From assembly GCF_018595675.2 (NCBI RefSeq), contig NZ_CP092333.1, positions 1-64,000 on the forward strand: 64,000 nt of DNA. The letters run 5' to 3'. The translations under genes and the position numbers were made by a program. Every line of letters begins with the position of its first letter. Positions within the stretch are counted from its first letter, which is position 1. The DNA is from Flavihumibacter fluvii. GTDB taxonomy: Bacteria > Bacteroidota > Bacteroidia > Chitinophagales > Chitinophagaceae. Positions 35,576 to 45,680 of the stretch are shown piece after piece. The notes under the pieces were generated by a model, which was not told the origin of the DNA, ran no database searches, and worked only from the letters and a program-made list of their open reading frames with translations.

Positions 35576-38500
35576 ATGCCAAATATGAAGAAGATTTTTA
35601 TTCCTGTTTTTTTGTGTTCCATCTCCTGGCTGTTTTCCTGCAAGGAACCTGCAAAGGATAATAATGTCAAACAAATGGATCCTGCTGCTGCGTTGCGGAT
35701 GTCCGATTCCATTGGTGGGGTCGTGAAGCCGCAAATGGCAGATGGCCTGGTCGCTACACTCTGGGGTGTTGACTCTTTGGTGTTTCCGCCTATTGGGATC
35801 GATATAGATGACCAGGGAAGGTTGTACTACAATAGGACCAACCGGCAAACGAACTCTGAATTTGATATCCGGGCCCACCGCGATTGGGAGATCCCGTCTA
35901 TCAGCCTGCAAACTGTTGAAGAAAGACGCAATTTCCTGCATGCTGAGTTGTCGCCGGAGAACAGCGCCCGGAATACCTGGTTAAAAGATGTGAATGGCGA
36001 TAGCTCCCGCGACTGGCGTGACCTTGCCATTGAAAAGGATAATATTTTCCGGCTCGATGACAGTAATGGTGATGGAATTGCCGATCGTTCACAATTGGTA
36101 GTGGATGATTTTCATGACGAAGTGACCGATGTGGGTGGTGGCGTGCTGGCCGATGGGGATGACCTATATGTAGCTATTGCGCCCGACCTCTGGCGTATGA
36201 AAGATAAAAATGGCGATGGGGTAGCCGATGAAAAAACTTCTATTTCACACGGTTATGGCGTGCATATTGGCTTCAGCGGCCATGGCATGTCTGGCGTAGA
36301 AATGGGCCCGGACGGCAAGATTTACTGGCAGATCGGGGATATAGGATTCAACGGGCAAACTGCTGACGGCAAAAAACACGAATACCCAAACAGTGGTGTA
36401 GTCGTGCGGAGTAACCCGGATGGCAGTGATTTTGAAGTTTTTGCCTATGGCAACAGAAATACCCATGAGTTTGCTTTTGATGAATATGGTAACCTGATCA
36501 GTGAAGACAATGATGGCGACCATGCAGGTGAAAAAGAGAGATTGGTATATATAGTAAACGGGGCTGATATCGGCTGGCGCTCCAACTGGCAATATGGCAA
36601 GTACAATGATCCTGATAACAATAGCTATAAGGTTTGGATGGATGAGAAAATGTACTTGCCCCGTTTTGATGGCCAGGCAGCTTATATCACACCCTGCATT
36701 ACCAATTATGTAAGTGGTCCGGCAGGTTTCGTGTATAATCCTGGTACAGCACTGGGACCACAATACAAGAACCATTTTTTTGTCGCCGAGTTTGTTGGTA
36801 GTCCCGCAGGCTCTGCCATCCATAGTTTTACTTTAAAGCCAAAGGGTGCAACTTTTGAACTGGGCGATACCAAAAAGATCATAAGTGGTATCCTGCCTAC
36901 CGGCCTCGATTTTGGTCCGGATGGCGCTTTGTACGCTGCTGACTGGATTGATGGCTGGGGGACTGGCCCGTTTGGCCGAATCTGGAAATTTGATGACAAG
37001 GCTGGTGCGGTTATGCCAGAACGCAAATTGACACGGGAATTGCTCGCAGCAGATTTTAAACAGAAAAAAATTGAGCAACTGGGTGAATACCTGGGTAATG
37101 CAGATATGCGGGTTCGACTGAAAGCACAGTTTGAACTGGTCAAAAGAGGGACTAAAGCAATGCCTGTATTTCAGCAGAGACTTGCACAAAAGGACAACCA
37201 ACTTGCCCGGGTGCATGCCATTTGGGGCATCAGCCAATTTTCACGTAAAGAGAAAGACCAGGCTGCAATATTGATTCCTTACCTGAAAGATGATGATGAT
37301 GAAATCAGGGCCCAGGTAGCAAAATGGTTGGGTGATATCCGTTACAAAGAAGCCAGTGAAGCATTGTTACCGCTTTTGAAGGATACTTATAGCCGCGCAC
37401 GTTTCTTTGCTGCTGAGGCGCTGGGCAGAATTGGTTATGAAGCAGGCATCCAACCAATCATTACCATGCTGCGCGATAATAATGATGTTGATGCTTACCT
37501 GCGTCATGCAGGAAGCCTTGCATTATCACGTATCGGAAAGGCTGAACCGCTTATTGCACTCTCAAAGGACAGTTCCCGGGCTTTACGCATTGCTGCTGTC
37601 GTTGCGTTAAGAAGAATGAGTGACGCCGGAGTGGCCAGTTTCCTTAATGATTCAGACGAATTTGTGGTTACGGAAGCAGCCCGGGCGATTAATGATGACC
37701 TTTCTATACCTGCTGCCTTGCCCGCACTTGGCGAAATTCTCAACACGACTAAGTTTACTAATGAAGCACTCATCAGAAGAGTGATAAGTGCCAACCTGCG
37801 TGTGGGTTCTGATAAAGGGCTGCAAAACCTGATCGATTATGCCGCCAGAGAAGGTAATCCCGTGAGTATGCGCACAGAAGCCCTGGCTGCTTTAAGTGTC
37901 TGGTCAAAACCATCCGTACTTGATCGCGTCGATGGCCGGTTAAGGGGGCTGGTGAAAAGGGATTCAGTATTAGTGCGGACAAGGTCAGAAGCAACACTAT
38001 TGAAATTATTGAATAATAAGGATGGGCAGATCAGGTTGAGCACAGTGAAAGCTGCGAGCAAATTGCAGGTCAAAGCTACTGAGACGCAATTAATGGCGCT
38101 GCTAAAAAAAGATCCGCAACCTGATGTGCGGAAGGAAGCGCTGAATGCCCTGGCAAAATTGAGCAGTCCGCAAATCAGTGATGCCATACAGCAAGCGCTT
38201 ACTGATAAGGAAAAAATTGTTCGGGTGGCCGGAATAGATTTATTGGGTAAGACGGCCGTATCCACTGACCTGGTGGTGAAATTATTGTCTGATGTCATTA
38301 ATACAAAATCGTCAGAAGAGAAACAGGCAGCCTTGCTGATGCTGGGGAAACTGCCCGTGAGCCAGACACAAAAAGTTTTTGACGCCCAACTGGATAAAAT
38401 GGCTAAAGGCAGTTTGTCGCCCGATGTATATATCGAACTTTCAGAAGCTATTGACAGCACCCATTCCAGCATCCTTGCCTCACGATTCAAAACGATCAGT

Positions 38501-38977
38501 GCAAGTTTGTCTTCGGATGATCTAACGGCGACGTATGCAGGAAGCTTATATGGTGGTAATCCGGATAAGGGCAGGGATATCTTTTATGGTGGAGAAGCAG
38601 CCCAGTGCATCCGCTGCCATGCATATGGTGACTATGGCGGCAACGCTGGTCCGCGTTTAAATGGTATTGCATCACGGCTAACACGCCCGCAATTACTGGA
38701 AGCACTGATCAATCCAAGCGCCAGGCTATCACCAGGCTATGGTATGGTGACCCTGAAGACTAAAGATGGAAAAACCATTTCCGGTATCCTGCAGGAAGAA
38801 ACAGCAACTGGCCTAAGAGTGAAATCAGGTGATGATGCGCCAGTGGTAATTGCGAAAGACAAAGTGGAGAAAAGGATCAATGCGGCATCGAGCATGCCTG
38901 AAATGCGGTATATATTAGATAAAAAGCAGATCAGGGATGTTGTGAGTTTCCTCGCCACACTTACTGATACTAATTAA
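35576..38977 (+). CDS. Lipoprotein with NHL/GSDH-type propeller, HEAT repeats and cytochrome c domain
   Basis: A 1133-aa envelope protein of the PVC-type heme-binding class. A lipobox signal is near Cys22 (FSCKEP); a second ATG at 35585 is equally plausible as the start. The N-terminal propeller (about 60-470) carries EF-hand-like DSNGDGIAD and DKNGDGVADE. The middle (about 480-970) is HEAT-repeat helices. The C-terminal cytochrome c has one CIRCH heme motif (Cys1011, Cys1014, His1015), then EMRYILDKKQIRDVVSFLATL. It probably oxidises a sugar-like substrate and passes electrons to a quinone or cytochrome; the substrate is unknown. Confidence 0.88.
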   Translation: MPNMKKIFIPVFLCSISWLFSCKEPAKDNNVKQMDPAAALRMSDSIGGVVKPQMADGLVATLWGVDSLVFPPIGIDIDDQGRLYYNRTNRQTNSEFDIRAHRDWEIPSISLQTVEERRNFLHAELSPENSARNTWLKDVNGDSSRDWRDLAIEKDNIFRLDDSNGDGIADRSQLVVDDFHDEVTDVGGGVLADGDDLYVAIAPDLWRMKDKNGDGVADEKTSISHGYGVHIGFSGHGMSGVEMGPDGKIYWQIGDIGFNGQTADGKKHEYPNSGVVVRSNPDGSDFEVFAYGNRNTHEFAFDEYGNLISEDNDGDHAGEKERLVYIVNGADIGWRSNWQYGKYNDPDNNSYKVWMDEKMYLPRFDGQAAYITPCITNYVSGPAGFVYNPGTALGPQYKNHFFVAEFVGSPAGSAIHSFTLKPKGATFELGDTKKIISGILPTGLDFGPDGALYAADWIDGWGTGPFGRIWKFDDKAGAVMPERKLTRELLAADFKQKKIEQLGEYLGNADMRVRLKAQFELVKRGTKAMPVFQQRLAQKDNQLARVHAIWGISQFSRKEKDQAAILIPYLKDDDDEIRAQVAKWLGDIRYKEASEALLPLLKDTYSRARFFAAEALGRIGYEAGIQPIITMLRDNNDVDAYLRHAGSLALSRIGKAEPLIALSKDSSRALRIAAVVALRRMSDAGVASFLNDSDEFVVTEAARAINDDLSIPAALPALGEILNTTKFTNEALIRRVISANLRVGSDKGLQNLIDYAAREGNPVSMRTEALAALSVWSKPSVLDRVDGRLRGLVKRDSVLVRTRSEATLLKLLNNKDGQIRLSTVKAASKLQVKATETQLMALLKKDPQPDVRKEALNALAKLSSPQISDAIQQALTDKEKIVRVAGIDLLGKTAVSTDLVVKLLSDVINTKSSEEKQAALLMLGKLPVSQTQKVFDAQLDKMAKGSLSPDVYIELSEAIDSTHSSILASRFKTISASLSSDDLTATYAGSLYGGNPDKGRDIFYGGEAAQCIRCHAYGDYGGNAGPRLNGIASRLTRPQLLEALINPSARLSPGYGMVTLKTKDGKTISGILQEETATGLRVKSGDDAPVVIAKDKVEKRINAASSMPEMRYILDKKQIRDVVSFLATLTDTN

Positions 38978-38992
38978 ATCTTTTGGTAATGC

Positions 38993-39028
38993 AAAAAAGG
39001 CCGGATGATTCTTCATCCGGCCTTTTTT
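38993..39028. terminator. Bidirectional terminator
   Basis: A 10-bp perfect stem, GGCCGGATGA (38999-39008) with TCATCCGGCC (39013-39022), loop TTCT, flanked by A6 before and T6 after. It serves both the heme-c lipoprotein gene and the convergent metalloprotease. Confidence 0.93.
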
Positions 39029-39046
39029 ATTTCAATACAAAAACTA

Positions 39047-39850
39047 TTAATAGAGATAAGTTAAAGCTGTCTTATCATTTGGATTAAATGGCCTGTTCTG
39101 GCCACTTCCGATACAAGCCAACATCCAGGAATCAGGATCAGGACCCGCAGGCGTTCCCGGAACCTGAATAGCACCAACGGTTGATGCACCTTCATTTGCA
39201 GTACTTCCACCACAACTATAGCTACGATCCATATAATCTGTGTGACGGAATCCGATGCAATGCCCAATTTCATGCGCCAGGATAGAAGCTACGGTATTCA
39301 GCGGTTGGGTTCCAATCTGGCGGGTTGCCACCAATACTGTATTATAAGGATTGCCCGACGAAGTTGGGAATCCTGCTGAAGCCAGGTACCGGGCACTTTT
39401 CGGAGCATCCTTAATCGTGATAGTTGGAGTTCCTGACGTAATGCGTCTGAATGTCAGTTGCAGGTTTTGAGCATTATACCGTGAAATAGCTTCATCAGTA
39501 GCACTTGCATAAGAAGCAGGTAAACTGGTAGCCACTAAAATGGAAATTACCCTTGGTAAACCCGTAACCAGGTTGGTCGTGCGATACTGTTCAGATTGTC
39601 CAACTCTCAGAATACTGCCACTCATGGACCTGGAGAGATCGCTGCTGGAAATAAAGATATCCCCTTCAACAATATATCCCCCTTCAGTAGATTCAATATT
39701 AGAAGTGGTAAACCCCATTTCTTTAATGCTGTTGATAACAGAAGGCGTAACGGCATTAATTTCTTCCGATGTGGTAGCAGATTTCTTACAGGAAATGCCG
39801 GCAATCAGCAACAAAGCTGCTAGTGCCGACAAGCGTAAACTCTTTTGCAT
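39047..39850 (-). CDS. M57-type HEIGH metallo-peptidase lipoprotein
   Basis: A 267-aa lipoprotein (Cys21, AGISC) with a zincin motif HEIGHCIGFRHTD: ligands His193, His197 and His203, catalytic Glu194. Two Cys in the DRSYSCGG and WMLACIGS segments may form a disulfide. A secreted, cell-surface protease of the dual-action HEIGH/M57 family. It is divergently oriented to the S8 protease. The cleavage target is unknown. Confidence 0.88.
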   Translation of the reverse strand: MQKSLRLSALAALLLIAGISCKKSATTSEEINAVTPSVINSIKEMGFTTSNIESTEGGYIVEGDIFISSSDLSRSMSGSILRVGQSEQYRTTNLVTGLPRVISILVATSLPASYASATDEAISRYNAQNLQLTFRRITSGTPTITIKDAPKSARYLASAGFPTSSGNPYNTVLVATRQIGTQPLNTVASILAHEIGHCIGFRHTDYMDRSYSCGGSTANEGASTVGAIQVPGTPAGPDPDSWMLACIGSGQNRPFNPNDKTALTYLY

Positions 39851-39994
39851 GTGTGTTTCGTTTTGGGAAATTTAATTAATTTTTTTTGAAAAAGATCCAT
39901 ATTATAGTAAGATGGTAAATTTCCTCTATGGCTATAGTAGTTCTACCAGGCATTTTCACATACGGTTTACTTATATTTATTGTTTGGTAAACAC

Positions 39995-42838
39995 ATGCGA
40001 CCCTTCCTCTTATTCTTTTGCTGGCTCTTATTTGCTCAAAGACTTTGGTCGCAACTTCCCGGCGAGAATAACAGGGCACTTGCCCCTTTCTTTCTGCATA
40101 AGGCTGACCAAAATAATTCCCTTGACACAGTTTCACGGTATATTGCTGGCCATTTTGCTTATGCAACTTCTTCACAAAAACAAATAACCGGTGATAGGGT
40201 ACTCCGGAAAATAAATGACCATACCTATATCATAGCGGTTCATACATCCGATGAATGGACTGCCCTGGATAACAAAAGCCTCAACTTGGTACCGGTTAAT
40301 AATTACTGGAAATTGTCGCCTGATTTGTTAGCGGAAAACAACCTGCAAAAAACAGCAACTGGATATAGGCAACTGGTCATCAGTGTACTGGATTCCTGGG
40401 AATTTATTTCAGCACAGGGAAAAATCATTAAGATAATAGAACAGGACCTTCCATCGAAAACATTCAGGGTTGAAGTCCCATACCGCTGGATCAACGACCA
40501 GGGGCTACCTGACAAGAATATTTTATTTATTGCATTAAGCCGCAAAGCGCATACCGAGCGGGAATTGACCGGATTCGACCTTTCTGCCAACCAGGTAAAT
40601 ACTGCTCATCGCTATTGGCCTGGCATCAATGGTAATGGACTAACAATTTCAATTAAGGAAAACAGGATGGATACGGCAGATATTGATTTCAGTGGCCGGT
40701 ATGTTTTCTCCCCAGGCGCGTCACCTATTATGCAAACCCATGCAACCACTATGGCAACTATTGCTGCAGGCGGTGGTAACAGTTTTTATACCGGCAAAGG
40801 TGTAGCCTGGGGTAGCAGGATCAGTTCTTCAGATTTTGCCAACCTGCTACCTGATGATGCACGGACTCTGGCGGCCCTCAATGTTTCTGTCCAGAACCAT
40901 TCTTATGGTACGGGTATCGAAAATTATTATGGCGCTGATGCACGGGCATATGACTTACAGGTAAGTAATCAACCTTTCCTGGTGCATGTTTTTTCCGCAG
41001 GAAACTCCGGGTTACAAACAAGTTCAAATGGAAACTATTCCGGCGTTACGCAAATGGCGAACATCACCGGAAGTTTTAAAATGGCCAAGAACACATTGGT
41101 CGTTGCAGCAATGGATTCTATAGGCGATATTCCGGTTTTGATTTCAAGAGGTCCGGCATTTGATGGGCGGGTTAAACCTGAACTGGTGGCATTCGGGGAA
41201 GACGGCAGCTCCGGTGCGGCAGCCATTGCCAGCGGGCTCGCTGTCCTCATTCAGGATGCCTATAAACAACAGCACGGTCAATTGCCGACGGCATCCATGG
41301 TGAAGGCCATTATGATCAATTCGGCAACTGATATAGGTGCGGCCGGTATTGATTTTTATTCGGGTTACGGTGCTGTTAATGCATTCAATTCAATAGAAAC
41401 TATTCAGCGCCTTCAGTATGCGTCAGGTAGTATCAGTAATGGCGAAACGAAAAATTTCCAGCTTAGCATACCCAATAATGCCCGAAACCTGAAAGTAACC
41501 ATAAGCTGGACCGATCCTGCGGCATTGGCCAATTCGGGTATAGCCTTGGTAAATGACCTTGACCTCAGGGTTATAGAAGAAAGCAGTGGTTCGACCTTGC
41601 TTCCCTGGGTATTAAATAGTTCTCCAAATATTGATTCACTATTGCTATTGCCCCTTCGAAAAAGGGATAGTCTGAACAATACCGAACAGGTGAGTTTACT
41701 TCAACCCAGCGCCGGAAATTACACGATCAGTGTAGTTTGCAATAGTTTTTTGGCCAACCCGCAGGAATTTGCGCTTGCCTGGGATTATGATACCACCAAT
41801 TTATTTCAATTCAACTATCCGGTTAAGGGTGATAACATTCTTCCCGCTAAAAATAATACCATCCGATGGTCTACCACAATGCAAGGACAGGGAACCCTTG
41901 AATACCGCCTGGATGGTAAGCCGGACTGGCAGGTGGCCGTTAGCCAGGTTAATTTGTCCGCAGGATATTTGAAATGGTCTGCACCTCATCAGTTTACCAT
42001 AATTCAATTCAGGATGAAAGCCTCCGGCCTCGAGTCTTTGTCAGATACAGTAAGTGTTTCAGATAACCTGTTCATCAGGACTGGTTTCGATTGCGTGGAT
42101 TCCTTTCTCATCTATTGGCAAAAAGCACCTGAATTTGACCATTACAGGCTTTATCGCCTCCAGGATAAATACCTGGAGCCTTACCTTGACCTGCAGGATA
42201 CGGCTGTAGTTCAATATAAAGCAAATAATCCCGGTGAATGGTTTACAGTAGCACCGGTCCTTGCCAATGGTATTGAAGGTGTAAAAGCCTATACGTTCAA
42301 TTATACACAACAGGAAACAGGCTGTTATATCCGCAATTTCCTGGCAGATCCTGCAGCCACCAACCAAGCCCGGCTAACACTGGAACTCGGAACGGTCTAT
42401 GGTGTAAAAAGGATCCAATTCGAAAAACAAAACAATTCTGCATTTGTACCTGTAGGTGAATTGCGTCCGGTTAATTCAACTGTAAATATTTTTACCACTC
42501 CTGCGCAGGATGGCCTGAATATTTACAGGGCACTTGTTGAATTAGAGGATGGAACAAATTATTATACAACGTCCGAATCTGTTTACCAGTTTGGAAACCA
42601 GTCTTATTTTGTATTCCCAAATCCGGCACAGGGTGGGACATCCATTCGTATCATGGCGGAGGAGCCTGTGGGTAGCCAGTTTATTTTATATGACTTCCTG
42701 GGCCGCAAGATACTGGTAACAGAACTTACCAGCACCATTCAAACCATTGATATATCGCAATTATCGCGGGGTATTTATTTTTACATTATCCTGAAAGATG
42801 GTGTAAAGACGGTCAGTAAAAAACTTTTGATTCAATAA
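39995..42838 (+). CDS. S8-family serine protease with T9SS sorting domain
   Basis: A 947-aa secreted subtilisin-like protease. It has a Sec signal peptide (MRPFLLFFCWLLFAQRLWSQ), a pro-region (about 20-195) and the S8 domain. The catalytic Ser is probably in GSSGAAAIASG, the His in MQTHATTMAT and the oxyanion Asn in FSAGNSG. The position of the usual catalytic Asp reads IKENRMD, so it is Glu (about residue 222). A C-terminal T9SS type A sorting domain (FVFPNPAQGG... to KKLLIQ) targets it to the surface. The start is ATG 39995; the in-frame TTG five codons earlier is less likely. Confidence 0.87.
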   Translation: MRPFLLFFCWLLFAQRLWSQLPGENNRALAPFFLHKADQNNSLDTVSRYIAGHFAYATSSQKQITGDRVLRKINDHTYIIAVHTSDEWTALDNKSLNLVPVNNYWKLSPDLLAENNLQKTATGYRQLVISVLDSWEFISAQGKIIKIIEQDLPSKTFRVEVPYRWINDQGLPDKNILFIALSRKAHTERELTGFDLSANQVNTAHRYWPGINGNGLTISIKENRMDTADIDFSGRYVFSPGASPIMQTHATTMATIAAGGGNSFYTGKGVAWGSRISSSDFANLLPDDARTLAALNVSVQNHSYGTGIENYYGADARAYDLQVSNQPFLVHVFSAGNSGLQTSSNGNYSGVTQMANITGSFKMAKNTLVVAAMDSIGDIPVLISRGPAFDGRVKPELVAFGEDGSSGAAAIASGLAVLIQDAYKQQHGQLPTASMVKAIMINSATDIGAAGIDFYSGYGAVNAFNSIETIQRLQYASGSISNGETKNFQLSIPNNARNLKVTISWTDPAALANSGIALVNDLDLRVIEESSGSTLLPWVLNSSPNIDSLLLLPLRKRDSLNNTEQVSLLQPSAGNYTISVVCNSFLANPQEFALAWDYDTTNLFQFNYPVKGDNILPAKNNTIRWSTTMQGQGTLEYRLDGKPDWQVAVSQVNLSAGYLKWSAPHQFTIIQFRMKASGLESLSDTVSVSDNLFIRTGFDCVDSFLIYWQKAPEFDHYRLYRLQDKYLEPYLDLQDTAVVQYKANNPGEWFTVAPVLANGIEGVKAYTFNYTQQETGCYIRNFLADPAATNQARLTLELGTVYGVKRIQFEKQNNSAFVPVGELRPVNSTVNIFTTPAQDGLNIYRALVELEDGTNYYTTSESVYQFGNQSYFVFPNPAQGGTSIRIMAEEPVGSQFILYDFLGRKILVTELTSTIQTIDISQLSRGIYFYIILKDGVKTVSKKLLIQ

Positions 42839-43366
42839 ATGACCAAATATTTTATCATACCAGGACTTGGTAATTCGGGTGAAGAACATTGGTAAACCTG
42901 GTTCGAACAATCCGGACCAGATTTTATCCGGATTAACCAGAAGGATTGGGACGCACCCTATTGCAACGACTGGGTAACAACAATTGAAGCTGCTATTGAT
43001 GGCTATGATCCATCTGATATAGTTTTGATTGCCCATAGCCTTGGTTGTTCAACAGTCGCCCAATGGACCTGGAAAAACCAGAAAGCTGTCAAAGGCGCTT
43101 TGCTTGTTGCGCCAAGTGACCTGGAAGCACCGGTATATACTTTCCCGGCACAAGGATTTTTTCCAATTCCCCAGGATAAATTACCTTTCCGTAGCATTAT
43201 GGTGGCCAGCGATGATGATCCCTGGGTGAGCCTGGACCGAGCCCAATTCTTTGCCAATAACTGTGGAAGTGAATACATTAATATCGGTGCAGCCGGACAT
43301 ATCAATGCCGCAGCAGGTTTTGGCCCCTGGCCACAGGGATTGGATATCCTGAAAACCCTGGGATAA
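42839..43366 (+). pseudogene. Alpha/beta hydrolase (RBBP9/YdeN family) with an in-frame stop
   Basis: The frame opens MTKYFIIPGLGNSGEEHW, then a TAA at 42893-42895, then continues without shift as TWFEQSGPDFIRINQKDWD to 43366. This is a clear match to the RBBP9/YdeN family, whose start reads (P)GxGNSGPEHWQxxWE, so a single C-to-T change of CAA (Gln) to TAA explains the break. The rest is intact, including the nucleophile elbow AHSLGCSTVAQW and the downstream GAAGHINAAAGFGPW. No ribosome restart site is obvious. Sequencing error, recoding or a recent pseudogene are all possible. Confidence 0.75.
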
Positions 43367-43451
43367 TATATTTTCCCGAAACTGTCCAATTCCGGAATCT
43401 CGTACTGTTAATAAGTGATAAACGCAATTGTTAACGATAAAATTTCCCAAA

Positions 43452-43835
43452 ATGACAGCGAAGGAAAATGCCATCAATTGGTTTGAGATACCCGCTCTGG
43501 ATATCAGCCGCGCAAAAAAATTTTATGAAACCATTTTCGGCATTACTATGCACCAGGAAGAAATGATGGGCATGCAAATGGCGGGGTTTCCTGGTGAACA
43601 GATGAGTGGCAAAGTATCTGGGGCCCTGGTGCAGAGTCCCCAGCACAAGCCCGGCACAGATGGGGTCAAAATTTACCTTAATGCTAACCCCGATTTGTCC
43701 CTTCCGCTTTCCAGGGTTGAACCGGCTGGCGGCAAGGTTTTACTGACCAAAACCAAGATTGCCGACGATATCGGTTTCATGGCTTTTTTTATAGATTCCG
43801 AAGGCAATGCCATGGCATTACATTCCACCAAATAA
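43452..43835 (+). CDS. VOC (glyoxalase/bleomycin resistance) family protein
   Basis: A 127-aa single-domain protein with the betaalphabetabetabeta fold of the VOC superfamily, AINWFEIPALDISRAKKFYETIFG at the start and DIGFMAFFIDSEGNAMALHS at the end, typical of the PhnB/glyoxalase-like subgroup. Metal ligands cannot be certain. The start at 43452 is chosen over an upstream in-frame ATG. Function unknown. Confidence 0.85.
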   Translation: MTAKENAINWFEIPALDISRAKKFYETIFGITMHQEEMMGMQMAGFPGEQMSGKVSGALVQSPQHKPGTDGVKIYLNANPDLSLPLSRVEPAGGKVLLTKTKIADDIGFMAFFIDSEGNAMALHSTK

Positions 43836-43869
43836 CTTAACCAGTAGTATTCGGTAATTTATATTGATT

Positions 43870-43897
43870 TTCAGGCAGGAGGATGAAAACCTGAAAC
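43870..43897 (+). repeat. Inverted repeat after the VOC gene, in a 400-bp gene-poor stretch
   Basis: TTTCAGG (43870-43876) and CCTGAAA (43891-43897) form a small hairpin after the VOC gene. The region 43836-44242 otherwise has no recognised gene; a 60-codon frame at 44027-44209 is open but I assign it no family and it lacks a convincing ribosome binding site. Confidence 0.3.
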
Positions 43898-44242
43898 TTG
43901 GATGTCGCCCGAATTTTTTTTCAATCGTATAGATGCTAATGGCAAATTGAATATTCAAAGATTGCTGCTTTAAATTGAAGCTATCCGTTATCAAAGGCAA
44001 ATTCAAAGCAGGAATCGCTTCGCTAAGTGGAAAAACTTGTCTTTAAAGGCTATAAATTGTGTTATTGCTTACTCGCTGAGCTCTATTTTGGAATTTGTGG
44101 AGACTTCGTCTTGCTTGATTTGCAAAAAGTATTATCCATAGCCTGCATACAAGCAGATAAAAAACTCATTGCCGATCGTATAGCCCGGTTGCCAGGGCGA
44201 AAAGCCTGAACATTTTTTGCTGCCGATGTTGTACTTTAGGAT

Positions 44243-45406
44243 ATGTCCAACAAAAATTTACTAAGGCTATTTAGCTTTTCCTTTTTATTGAGTTGTACTT
44301 TTACAGTTAAAAGTCAGTCCACCTATTTTCCAGATAGGAAATGGCAAATCAAATCCCCCGCTGATCTGAATATGAATGGCCGACTGCTGGATGGCGCAGT
44401 TCAGTTTGCTATTTCTAATGAGAACAAAGTTGATACAAACCTGCGGATGGCTATCATGAAGGCGTATGACCGCGAACCCAATTACCAGGTTTTTGGACCG
44501 GTGAAATCAAGGGGCCGGTCTGCTGGAATTATCATCCGGAATGGTTATATCGTAGCACAATGGGGCGATGTTAACAGGGTGGATATGACCTTCAGTGTAA
44601 CGAAAAGTTATTTGTCGACAATAGCCGGACTTGGCCTGGATGAACATTTGATCAGTAGCCTTGATGATAAGGTAAAAGATTATGTACAGGATGATAAATT
44701 TTATGGGGTTCATAATGAAAAAATCAGCTGGCGTCATTTGTTGACCCAAAGTTCGGACTGGTCGGGTTGCTTGTTTGATTTTTGTGATTGGGCCGATCGT
44801 CCACCAAAAACCGGTGGCATAGATGAATGGAAGAACCGTCCACTCATTGAACCCGGTTCACAATTTGAATACAATGATGTGCGAGTAAATCTCCTGGCTT
44901 ACTCTTTGTTGCAGGTTTGGCGTAAACCACTTCCAGTTGTCTTAAAGGATAAAATCATGGATCCTATCCAGGCCTCAACCACTTGGCGATGGTATGGTTA
45001 TGAAAATTCCTGGGTGAATATAGATGGTGTGATGACGCAATCGGTGAGTGGCGGCGGACATTTTGGTGGTGGCCTTTTTATAAATACACTCGACCAGGCC
45101 CGGTTCGGATTGCTGTTTTTACGAAAAGGGAAATGGAAGAGCAAGCAATTGATTTCACCCCAATGGGTGGAGGAAGTGCATAAGGGTTCAGCGCCAAATA
45201 AATCGTATGGATTGATGTGGTGGACCAACAGGGCCCTGGAATTACCCGGGCTATCCCCAGATCTATATTATGCGGATGGGTTTGGCGGCAATTATATTGT
45301 CGTGGACAATGAACATGACCTGGTAGTAGCAGTTAGGTGGCTGGATTCAAGTAAGCTGGGAGAATTGATGAAACTAATTACGAATGCTATTCAGGAAAAA
45401 AAATAG
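44243..45406 (+). CDS. Serine hydrolase of the beta-lactamase/class C family
   Basis: A 387-aa protein with a Sec-type signal peptide (SFSFLLSCTFTVKSQ). The SxxK motif is SVTK (FSVTKSYLS), followed by a Tyr-box EYNDVRVNLLAYS and a late GFGGNYIVVD loop. This is the esterase/peptidase-like group of class C beta-lactamases, probably acting on small esters or peptides in the periplasm. Alone on the plus strand; it converges with the molybdopterin gene cluster end. Confidence 0.88.
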   Translation: MSNKNLLRLFSFSFLLSCTFTVKSQSTYFPDRKWQIKSPADLNMNGRLLDGAVQFAISNENKVDTNLRMAIMKAYDREPNYQVFGPVKSRGRSAGIIIRNGYIVAQWGDVNRVDMTFSVTKSYLSTIAGLGLDEHLISSLDDKVKDYVQDDKFYGVHNEKISWRHLLTQSSDWSGCLFDFCDWADRPPKTGGIDEWKNRPLIEPGSQFEYNDVRVNLLAYSLLQVWRKPLPVVLKDKIMDPIQASTTWRWYGYENSWVNIDGVMTQSVSGGGHFGGGLFINTLDQARFGLLFLRKGKWKSKQLISPQWVEEVHKGSAPNKSYGLMWWTNRALELPGLSPDLYYADGFGGNYIVVDNEHDLVVAVRWLDSSKLGELMKLITNAIQEKK

Positions 45407-45462
45407 ATATACTATACAATGGCATTCTAACTTCCTGGATGGAATGTTTGTATCATAATCTG

Positions 45463-45483
45463 TTCCAAGTTAATGCCTTGGAA
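45463..45483 (+). repeat. Small inverted repeat downstream of the serine hydrolase
   Basis: TTCCAAG (45463-45469) and CTTGGAA (45477-45483) with a 7-nt loop; a wider TGTTCC/GGAACA pair surrounds them. It has no T-run, so any role in termination is doubtful. Confidence 0.3.
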
Positions 45484-45598
45484 TGGAACACTGTATTGAT
45501 CCTGATTGACTAACAAATATTATTTATCTGTTAAAGAATTTAGGTAACTTATAACTGATATTCTTCAACGATTGCCCATATTGACACTGATTTTACTG

Positions 45599-45630
45599 TG
45601 CGAAACCCTTTATTAATAAAGGGTTTCGCA
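45599..45630. terminator. Perfect 32-nt palindrome between convergent transcripts
   Basis: Arms TGCGAAACCCTTTATT and AATAAAGGGTTTCGCA are exact reverse complements. It lies 50 bp beyond the end of the last molybdenum-cofactor gene and about 190 bp after the serine hydrolase, so it is best read as a two-way terminator. It lacks a T-run beyond the stem, so another role is not excluded. Confidence 0.6.
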
Positions 45631-45680
45631 ACTTGCCGGAAAACATGTTCTGAATGCAGCGCCAGCTAAAGTGTGCCTGA

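Noticed and set aside
44027-44209. 60-codon frame in the 43.8-44.2 kb gap
   Set aside because: No recognisable family or ribosome site; probably chance.
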